A stretch of 64,000 bases of DNA from Paenibacillus terricola (GTDB lineage Bacteria; Bacillota; Bacilli; Paenibacillales; Paenibacillaceae). Below the pieces are notes generated by a model. The model did no database searches. It saw only the letters and a list, made by a program, of their open reading frames with translations, and was not told where the DNA came from. The stretch covers positions 124,001 through 188,000 of the forward strand of contig NZ_JACXZA010000007.1 in NCBI RefSeq assembly GCF_014779765.1, in the 5' to 3' direction. Both the position numbers and the translations under genes were made by a program. This document shows positions 9,165 to 15,579 of the stretch, in pieces; within the stretch, counting starts at the first letter, position 1, and each line of letters starts with the position of its first letter.

Positions 9165-9491
9165 ATGTGGCCTCCCTGACATTCGTACAAACTCAATAAA
9201 CTGCCATTCCCTAAAAATTTGCTCTTCTACTGAAAGGTTATCATACAAAACAGTAATTTCAAGGGTTATAAATCGTCGAATTATTAGGTCATATGCGGCC
9301 CCATATAGCAAGTTAGTAGCCCTTCGCTCGCTATTAAGTCTATTATGGAAAATGATTATGTATAAAATAAGAACAAAATGGCGTACGAAGAAGACAAAAT
9401 TGAAAAAAATTGTTTTGTTAGGCACAGGATTATGAAGAAAATTGTCGAAAGTTAGGAAGAAAGTATCAGACAGCTTTTGAGGTGGAGTATT
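9165..9491. other. 327-bp AT-rich divergent intergenic region
   Basis: Separates the hybrid kinase (minus) from the 7TM kinase (plus) and must hold both promoters. It is clearly more AT-rich than the flanking genes. I do not see a convincing -35/-10 pair or operator, and regard the open frames on both strands as chance. Confidence 0.5.
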
Positions 9492-11399
9492 GTGAAGCGC
9501 GTAAAACCGATATTATTTATACTAATTTGTGCTGTGCTCGCTATTCTATTCATACGTCCTCAAACTGGGTTTGCAGATAGCGCCCAGTCTTCTTCAGGTA
9601 TCTCGATTAAGGAGTGGGAGATTCAGTGGTTTAATGATAATGTACAGTCATCCGATTCTCCGTCTACTACTGAGCCGTGGTTGAAAGCGAGTATTTATCA
9701 GCCTCTGAAAGATACCCCAAAAGACTATAATGGTGTATGGGTGCACTTCGTCATCCCACCTACGTCTAATTGGCAAACGCCAGGGCTCCTCATTAGCCTA
9801 ATGTACGGGAACCAGATTGAAATCTACCAGGGTAACCAGTTGGTTTATGAGTTTAAGCGCGACTCTTCCTTTGACCGAAACATGGTCCTTACGACTCTAA
9901 TGCCCAACTCAGAATTTTCTAATATTTATATCCGTATTTCATCACTAGACCGTGCAGGGATCCTGAGTGGGGTTCTGGTAAACGATTACAATAAGTTATC
10001 CAAAACATATTTTATCGAAGAGCTTCCTAGCCTCATGCTTGGTTCCTCAATCGCCTTTGTTGGACTTGTAATGCTGCTTATCTCAGGCTATCTCAAAGCC
10101 CAACAGCGCAAGGCGTGGGTATCCCTAAGTTTTATTGCTCTAGCAACGAGTGTAATGATTATAACGTTTTCAACATTTCCACACGTTTTCTTCAAAGAAT
10201 ATGGTAGCCTATGGCAGCTGTTGTTCGATATCTCTATGGTTATCGTTTTCCCTGCACTGCATTCATTCGCTGCTACAGTATTTGAAGGCAAGCTGACTTT
10301 CTACCGAAAGTTTGGACAATGGTTCACAGGCTATTCTGTATTCTGTGTGCTTGTTTCAATTTTGAACCAATATATTGGAGATCAATTTTACTTCTTATAC
10401 AAACTGTTTACCTTCTACTTGTTAGCGCCAATGCTGCTAATCCATTTTGTACTGGTCATCAGCCAGGCAATCATTCAATCTATACGAGGAAATAAAAACA
10501 GCATCATTCTGGCGTTGGGATTCCTCGCCTTTGCTATGATGTTCGTTATGGATCTACTCCGAGTTTTTATTAGCAACAACTTGCGTCTACCCTACATGTG
10601 GAAGTTCGGTGTAGTGCTCCTCGTCATCTCACTTATCATCGTGTTAGCACGTCGTATTTCGGCGGATCATAGGAAGCTTGTTCTGTATTCAAAGGAATTG
10701 GAAATGTTCAACGGACGACTTCAACGTGAAGAGAAACTCAAATTTATTAGTGAACTCGCTGCTTCGATTGCACATGAGGTGCGCAACCCACTGCAAGTGA
10801 CAAGGGGATTCCTACAGCTCATTTCGAATAAATCAGAAGACGCATCGAAGCCCCACTTCTCGATGGCAATAGACGAGCTGGACCGTGCAGCCACTATCAT
10901 TACGGACTTCCTTACGTTCGCCAAACCTGAACTGGATAACAACGTAACTATAATGGACATGCAGCAGGAGCTAATGGCTATTGTAACCATTATTAGCCCG
11001 ATGGCTGCTTTAAGTGGAGCCTCACTGCAAGTCGATTTACCGGATAAGTTCTATGTGCAAGGAAACCCTTCCAAGTTTAAACAGGCTATCTTGAACATGG
11101 TCAAGAACAGCATCGAAGCTATAGAAGCGCGCGAGAATGGGATCGTTCGAATTAGTATGCGCGAAGAGAGGGGCAAGGCCGTCATTCGCATCTCGGATAA
11201 CGGAGAAGGCATGGAGAAAGAGCAAATCGAGAAGTTGGGAGAGCCTTACTATTCGACGAAGACGAAGGGTACAGGCCTTGGACTGATGGTTACATTCCGG
11301 ATCATTGAAGTCATGAATGGTATGCTCGAGTTCCGAAGCGAGAAAGGAAAAGGAACCGAAGCATTGATTCGGTTCCCTATTGTTAATTCTGAGCTTTAA
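9492..11399 (+). CDS. 7TM sensor histidine kinase (7TMR-DISM-like)
   Basis: About 635 residues. A signal-anchor (MKRVKPILFILICAVLAIL) is followed by an extracellular beta-rich region (about 26-180), then seven hydrophobic helices (about 185-395) as in 7TMR-DISM receptors. The kinase part has HisKA (SIAHEVRNPLQ), an N box (LNMVKNSIEA), G1 (DNGEGM) and YYSTKTKGTGLGL, resembling KinB-type sporulation kinases rather than ComP (HisKA_3). The GTG at 9492 follows GAGGTGG. No response regulator is adjacent. Its stop codon overlaps the stop of the convergent precursor-peptide gene within one TTAA. A role as receptor for that peptide is an inference from position. Confidence 0.88.
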   Translation: MKRVKPILFILICAVLAILFIRPQTGFADSAQSSSGISIKEWEIQWFNDNVQSSDSPSTTEPWLKASIYQPLKDTPKDYNGVWVHFVIPPTSNWQTPGLLISLMYGNQIEIYQGNQLVYEFKRDSSFDRNMVLTTLMPNSEFSNIYIRISSLDRAGILSGVLVNDYNKLSKTYFIEELPSLMLGSSIAFVGLVMLLISGYLKAQQRKAWVSLSFIALATSVMIITFSTFPHVFFKEYGSLWQLLFDISMVIVFPALHSFAATVFEGKLTFYRKFGQWFTGYSVFCVLVSILNQYIGDQFYFLYKLFTFYLLAPMLLIHFVLVISQAIIQSIRGNKNSIILALGFLAFAMMFVMDLLRVFISNNLRLPYMWKFGVVLLVISLIIVLARRISADHRKLVLYSKELEMFNGRLQREEKLKFISELAASIAHEVRNPLQVTRGFLQLISNKSEDASKPHFSMAIDELDRAATIITDFLTFAKPELDNNVTIMDMQQELMAIVTIISPMAALSGASLQVDLPDKFYVQGNPSKFKQAILNMVKNSIEAIEARENGIVRISMREERGKAVIRISDNGEGMEKEQIEKLGEPYYSTKTKGTGLGLMVTFRIIEVMNGMLEFRSEKGKGTEALIRFPIVNSEL

Positions 11400-11650
11400 A
11401 CCCAAATGAACGGCTGTGCGCCCACTTCTGCAGCTTTAGTCAAAACAGCTTCTGGTTTAGGAGGCAGAACCAGGTAGTAGCTCGCTGCTTCCTCTTCGAC
11501 TACTTTGAGATTGATTGCTGCTGGTATCTCGACTTGGAAAGCTTTCAGGATAGCAGCCTTAGGATCTGCCAGGAGTTCCTGTTTAAATTGCTCATCTTCC
11601 CAAGCTTTCTTAATGATCTGAACTTTCAATGCGTCCACAGAAATCGACAT
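11396..11650 (-). CDS. NHLP-leader RiPP-type precursor peptide ending in QPFIWV
   Basis: 84 residues. Residues 8-67 match the nitrile-hydratase-like leader peptide (NHLP) pattern: KKAWEDEQFKQELLADP, then VEIPAAINLKVVEEE and YYLVLPPKPE. NHLP leaders guide modification enzymes and are removed on export. A Gly-Ala pair (77-78) precedes a C-terminal hexapeptide QPFIWV, so a six-residue core with Trp at position 5 is plausible. The ATG at 11650 has AAGGG 11 bp upstream; a GTG three codons earlier is too close to it. Its neighbours are an isoprenoid synthase-like gene and a 7TM kinase; no LanM, YcaO or radical-SAM gene is near. Leader family is confident; core boundary is inferred. Confidence 0.8.
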   Translation of the reverse strand: MSISVDALKVQIIKKAWEDEQFKQELLADPKAAILKAFQVEIPAAINLKVVEEEAASYYLVLPPKPEAVLTKAAEVGAQPFIWV

Positions 11651-11690
11651 GCGCTGCACAACCCTTCAATGTTAGTAGTCTCACAGACCT

Positions 11691-11699
11691 ATATTACCA
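11691..11699 (-). promoter_or_regulatory. probable extended -10 of the precursor gene
   Basis: On the minus strand TGGTAATAT (TGN plus TAATAT) lies about 41 bp before the ATG in an AT-rich stretch. No good -35 hexamer is seen, which fits an extended -10. With the terminator at 11799-11826 it implies the precursor has its own transcript. Confidence 0.4.
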
Positions 11700-11798
11700 T
11701 AAAATATAACTTTATTTCTCCATTATTTTACTAGATACGACACTATTTTTGAATTTTTTATATCTTTAATTAGTGCTTATAGAACATATTCATATGAA

Positions 11799-11826
11799 AA
11801 AGGGACCGAATCATATCGGTCCCTTT
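11799..11826 (-). terminator. strong terminator after the ComQ-like gene
   Basis: Perfect 11-bp arms (AAAGGGACCGA / TCGGTCCCTTT), loop of 6, followed on the minus strand by a run of T. It separates the isoprenoid synthase-like gene from the precursor gene. Confidence 0.85.
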
Positions 11827-11828
11827 AA

Positions 11829-12782
11829 TTATTTCATAGTCAATACGAGCTGTGACAACCCGCCATGAGAAGCAAGCTCATCAACCGCCCTCTGGATCCG
11901 CTCGGCAGTCTCCCGAAGATCCTGCACGATCGTCCCTTGATAGGTTAACAGTCTTGTAGATGCCTGCGGAATCTGGTGCATCCGCTCTCGATAATGTTCA
12001 GCGATCTCCGCCAATTGAACTAAGGCTCCACGGTGATAAATAGCACGATTCACACTTCGCTCGTCTAGTTGATCGCCCACCACGTCCGCCAGTTTGTCCT
12101 TCACAATCGTCAGGAAGGAATTGCGGTTCGATTCATGCAAATCTTCTATTCGATCCGCCCAGTCATCTGATAATTGCAGAACGGCAAGTGCTAGATCGAT
12201 AGCCTCTTCTACCTCTGTGATCCGCTGTTCGGTCTGACCCGCCCAGAGCAGCACGCCTGCTGCACCCAGCTTAATCGGAGCTGCCTTGCCTGCGAGCTGC
12301 CGAGCGTCCCATGGGTTTACCGATTCAAGCACCTCGCGAGTGACAGCGGATGACCACTGCTCAACATACTGGCGTTCATACGACCATATTGAGGAGTTGG
12401 GATCAAAATATCGAGCATACCGTCGACGGGACATCACACCCAGCATTTGAGCTAACGCTAATGACTTGCGAACACCGGATGATTGTATCCGATCGTCTCC
12501 CCCGTCCATAACGTCATCCAATATAAAATACTGAAGCATGACATACACGCTTCCTATCGAAAGATCCCGGCAAAGCTCTATCGGTGCGCCCGTCTCCTCC
12601 TGCAACCAATAAGGCAGCAGGAAGCTGATCGACTTCGCTTTTCCCCCGCTGCGCAGCGGATGACAGCGCGCGAGCAATGCTTGTCCCATCTCCCGCAGCT
12701 CATCAGGAAGCTCTATCATTTCTCGTGATGCCTCTTCGAATAGGAGCTCTATTTCATCCTTGAACTCATCGACTTCTCTCAT
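11829..12782 (-). CDS. ComQ-like class I isoprenoid synthase-fold protein
   Basis: 317 residues, trans-prenyl synthase length. Both Asp-rich motifs are present: DDVMD (89-93, followed by GGDDR) and DDWAD (206-210, in VLQLSDDWADRIED). The usual GGKRxRP isopentenyl-diphosphate site reads GGKAKS (46-51), with the Arg lost. The segment K166..PIKLGAAGVLLWAGQTEQ resembles the ComQ region around ANVAGVLLATGEYNE. ComQ attaches a prenyl group to Trp of the ComX pheromone. Next to a precursor whose predicted core contains Trp, peptide prenylation is the attractive guess. A small-molecule prenyl diphosphate or terpene synthase is the alternative. GAGGG precedes the ATG. Confidence 0.8.
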   Translation of the reverse strand: MREVDEFKDEIELLFEEASREMIELPDELREMGQALLARCHPLRSGGKAKSISFLLPYWLQEETGAPIELCRDLSIGSVYVMLQYFILDDVMDGGDDRIQSSGVRKSLALAQMLGVMSRRRYARYFDPNSSIWSYERQYVEQWSSAVTREVLESVNPWDARQLAGKAAPIKLGAAGVLLWAGQTEQRITEVEEAIDLALAVLQLSDDWADRIEDLHESNRNSFLTIVKDKLADVVGDQLDERSVNRAIYHRGALVQLAEIAEHYRERMHQIPQASTRLLTYQGTIVQDLRETAERIQRAVDELASHGGLSQLVLTMK

Positions 12783-12863
12783 CGGCGCACCCTCGCATGT
12801 TGGATATATTTGTTATTCGACATTATATCATGACCCTATAGGATAATAGGACTATATTTTGAC

Positions 12864-12891
12864 AAAATAAAAGGCACCGCTATGCGGCGCC
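12864..12891 (-). terminator. terminator of the MBL-fold gene
   Basis: GGCACCGC / GCGGCGCC-type hairpin (12873-12891) followed on the minus strand by TTTTATTTT, 24 bp after the stop codon. Confidence 0.8.
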
Positions 12892-12914
12892 CTAAACGTG
12901 TATTAATAGATTAA

Positions 12915-13661
12915 TTACAGCCACTCGCCGTCCTCTGGAATAGCCACCTGCTCTATTAGCTCCCGCTCTGCGAGCTTCGTGCGAAGCACATCCCGTGTAA
13001 CATGGCAGTGGTTTATCGAATCCATGTGCACGGCAATCACCTTTGTATAAGGTGCATATGGAACGACTTGGATAACATCGTCCGCATCCATCGTAATAGG
13101 ATCACCGACTAAGAATTGCGCCCCGCCTGCGTTCACAATGGTCTGATCCGGATGATATGCATCCAGCGCCGCCTTCACATCTTCACACCAGATCGTATCG
13201 CCCGCAATATACAGGGTAGGTTCGCCATCCGCTTGGAAAACAAAACCGGACACCTTGCCCATTCGCTGCCCGATTTCACCTGTCCCATGCTGCCCGTTCG
13301 TCCGATGAATCGTCACACCTTGGAAGGTCGTTGTATCCGCAACCTCCGTCACATTCGTAAAGCCAGCTGTAAGGATCGCTTCCTGATTGCTTGGCTGGCA
13401 TAGAATCGGCGATGCCTTCGGCAAAGCTTGCATAGCGGCGGCATCCCAATGGTCCTGATGAAGATGCGTCACGATCACGGCATCAGGAGCGAGCCATGCA
13501 TCCAATGGGCCCGGCAGCGGGACAAGCGGATTGCGGCGATCATTATCTGAATTCATAATGGGCGGATTAGCGCCTTGCGGGCTGAACATCGGATCGATAA
13601 GAAAGCTAGCCCCCGCATATTCCAGCCATAGCGTGGCATGGCGAATGAGTTGAATGCGCAT
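12915..13661 (-). CDS. MBL-fold metal-dependent hydrolase (UlaG-like)
   Basis: 248 residues. Begins MRIQLIRHATLWLEYAG and carries the metallo-beta-lactamase metal motif THLHQDHWD (HxHxDH) near residue 66, a second His at NGQHG, an Asp in YIAGDTIW and a C-terminal AVHMDSINHC. This ordering is typical of the UlaG/YtkL-like branch. The substrate is unknown; cytosolic, no signal peptide. It is divergent from the Lrp-family regulator 133 bp away, which may control it (inference from position only). Confidence 0.85.
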   Translation of the reverse strand: MRIQLIRHATLWLEYAGASFLIDPMFSPQGANPPIMNSDNDRRNPLVPLPGPLDAWLAPDAVIVTHLHQDHWDAAAMQALPKASPILCQPSNQEAILTAGFTNVTEVADTTTFQGVTIHRTNGQHGTGEIGQRMGKVSGFVFQADGEPTLYIAGDTIWCEDVKAALDAYHPDQTIVNAGGAQFLVGDPITMDADDVIQVVPYAPYTKVIAVHMDSINHCHVTRDVLRTKLAERELIEQVAIPEDGEWL

Positions 13662-13794
13662 CGAAATCCCTCTTTTCGGACGGAATATAGTTCTGTTACG
13701 ATATCGATGATAGCATCTGACGCCGCAATCGAACCATAACTTGGTGAACGTATTCGGGCGAGTTTGCTTTCGCTGTGAAAGGAGTCGACGCTAG

Positions 13795-14223
13795 ATGGCT
13801 AATCAGACCATTGATGATACTGATATTCGCATTCTCCAAGAGCTGTTGAATAACGCCCTGCTCACCCATAAAGAAATCGGAGAGGCCGTTCACCTGACAG
13901 GACAGGCCGTTGGCGCACGCGTTCGCAAGCTGCAGGACCTCGGCGTCATCGACGGCTACACGCTGCGCTGGAATCCTGAACGGATCGGCCTGCACATTCA
14001 TGCTTTTCTTATTCTGTTCATGCATTCGAACCAAGCGCATCAAGCGCTTCGGGACCTTGTGCAGTCGAACGAGTCCGTCCATGAGATGCATCGCGTCAGC
14101 GGAGAAGGCTGCTATTGGATGCGTGTTCGTGTCAGCGATATGACCGAACTGAACAAGCTGCTGGAGGAAATACTGACTTTCGGCAACTATAAGCTCAGCA
14201 TGTCGATAGAACGAATTAAGTAA
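13795..14223 (+). CDS. Lrp/AsnC family transcriptional regulator
   Basis: 142 residues: N-terminal winged HTH (DDTDIRILQELLNNALLTHKEIGEAVHLT..AVGARVRKLQDLGVI, about 5-55) and C-terminal RAM/AsnC effector domain (about 65-140). Family members are octameric DNA-binding proteins that respond to amino acids or related ligands and often control a divergent neighbour, here the MBL-fold hydrolase. AAAGGAG lies upstream of the ATG. Ligand and regulon cannot be read from sequence. Confidence 0.88.
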   Translation: MANQTIDDTDIRILQELLNNALLTHKEIGEAVHLTGQAVGARVRKLQDLGVIDGYTLRWNPERIGLHIHAFLILFMHSNQAHQALRDLVQSNESVHEMHRVSGEGCYWMRVRVSDMTELNKLLEEILTFGNYKLSMSIERIK

Positions 14224-14256
14224 TTACTCCAGGAGAGGCAGGTATAGGGCCAGAGT

Positions 14257-14670
14257 TTAATATCTTCGGTACATCCCTACCGATTTCGGCTGCGTATAAT
14301 CAAACCCAAACTTGCGGTACAACTGGTCAGCTGGCACATCCGCGATCAGACTTACATAGGACCCCGGGTGCGCGGTCGCATCCAAATAGTCCATCAACGC
14401 CTTCATGATCAGCTTACCGTAACCGCGGCCTTGACGAGACGGGTGAACCGCAATGTCTACTATGTGATAAAAGCATCCTCCGTCTCCGATAATCCGCCCC
14501 ATTCCCACCAACTGCCCGTCGTCGCTGCGCAGCGTAACAATATGGACCGAGTGCGCAAGTCCGATTCTCGCGCCAGCTAAGTCCTTCGGGCTTAATCCCG
14601 CCGCAATACGCAGCGCGTTGTACTCCTCAGCGCTTGGCGCTTCAGGAAATACCTCCATTAATTCATCCAT
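14257..14670 (-). CDS. GNAT family N-acetyltransferase
   Basis: About 137 residues. Conserved GNAT parts: VGMGRIIGDGG (strand beta4), VDIAVHPSRQGRGYGKLIMKAL (acetyl-CoA loop Q/RxxGxG) and a C-terminal LYRKFGFD. I chose the ATG at 14670, with GGAGGT 13 bp upstream; a GTG seven codons earlier is also possible. Converges with the Lrp-type gene. Substrate unknown; small cytosolic acetyltransferases of this kind act on amines, antibiotics or peptides. Confidence 0.82.
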   Translation of the reverse strand: MDELMEVFPEAPSAEEYNALRIAAGLSPKDLAGARIGLAHSVHIVTLRSDDGQLVGMGRIIGDGGCFYHIVDIAVHPSRQGRGYGKLIMKALMDYLDATAHPGSYVSLIADVPADQLYRKFGFDYTQPKSVGMYRRY

Positions 14671-14839
14671 TCTCTCTCTTCTTACCTCCACTCCGTCGAA
14701 TTGCGGCTAATCCTATACGTTTATGCAAACCTTATAAGCAGGACTTCCCATCGCATAGAGGTTCCCTGTCTTTCATCGCTCTATGCGATACGAGATGTGA
14801 TCAATGTCACAAAACCGACAATTATTTCCCATTGTGCAA

Positions 14840-14858
14840 TATTGCCCATTGGGCAATA
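14840..14858 (+). promoter_or_regulatory. palindromic operator upstream of TetR-MMPL
   Basis: TATTGCCCA / TGGGCAATA, perfect 9-bp arms around one T, 55 bp before the tetR-type ATG. Position and symmetry suggest autoregulation by the TetR-family protein (inference). Confidence 0.55.
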
Positions 14859-14912
14859 ATATTAATAGAGAATAATTACGAGTTGGATGCTGGAGGTGAA
14901 CCACTCACTACG

Positions 14913-15527
14913 ATGAACAAATTAAGCCTTCGTGACATCAAGAAAGAGGCAACCGCTAACGCGCTTGCCGAGGCAGCATTCGAGCTCGCGCTCGATAAGG
15001 GGCTGGATGGCTTCGTCGTCGAAGATATTGTGCAGCGCGCCGGCTATTCGCGGCGGACGTTCGCGAACCATTTCTCCTGCAAGGAGGAGGCTGTTGCTGC
15101 GGCAGCGGTTATTTTCAAAGACGCCCCTGACGAAGAAGAGCTTGTTAATGAACTAGCTGAGACGGCTTCCATGGTCGATATCCTGCACCAACTGATGCGG
15201 ATGCAGTTCACCGTCGAACAAATAAAGACGATGCGCAAGCTGGTGAAACTCTCCGTGCAGTTCCCGACCCTTGAGCCTTACATTCTGACGATCTTCCATC
15301 AATTCCAGCGCAAAGCGCAGCATATTCTGAGCCGTTGTTCGCGCGGACGCCACTCCGAGATGTACACGCACCTGCTCGCAGGTGCCATGTACGGGGCTGC
15401 GCTTCCGCTGCTCAACAGCGATCTCCCCATTCTCTTCCAGGGGGAACCCGATGTAGATATGCCGGGGGCAATGACGTTCGAGCAGTATCTGGACGAAATG
15501 TTTAAGCACTTGAGCAACGGCTTCTAG
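14913..15527 (+). CDS. TetR/AcrR family regulator
   Basis: About 204 residues with an N-terminal TetR HTH (FELALDKGLDGFVVEDIVQRAGYSRRTFANHFSCKEEAV, about 20-62) and a helical ligand-binding C-terminal domain. The ATG at 14913 follows GGAGGTGAA; the frame stays open upstream to 14634 but that part overlaps the promoter and operator. It lies 52 bp before the MMPL transporter in the same direction, the classic arrangement of a repressor with the efflux gene it controls. The inducer is unknown. Confidence 0.88.
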   Translation: MNKLSLRDIKKEATANALAEAAFELALDKGLDGFVVEDIVQRAGYSRRTFANHFSCKEEAVAAAAVIFKDAPDEEELVNELAETASMVDILHQLMRMQFTVEQIKTMRKLVKLSVQFPTLEPYILTIFHQFQRKAQHILSRCSRGRHSEMYTHLLAGAMYGAALPLLNSDLPILFQGEPDVDMPGAMTFEQYLDEMFKHLSNGF

Positions 15528-15579
15528 CCACCTTAATTAGCACAAGAAAGATATAGATAAAGGAGAGGAACACCACCGC

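Noticed and set aside
9165-9425. 87-codon N-terminal extension of the hybrid kinase
   Set aside because: AT-rich and not membrane-sensor-like; GGGAGG before the ATG at 9164 decides the start.
9492-11399. Kinase as a true ComP orthologue
   Set aside because: Its HisKA (HEVRNP) and 7TMR-DISM layout differ from ComP's HisKA_3 class; only the position is analogous.
14634-14912. 93-codon upstream extension of the TetR gene
   Set aside because: It overlaps the opposite-strand acetyltransferase start and the promoter/operator; the family N-terminus starts at 14913.
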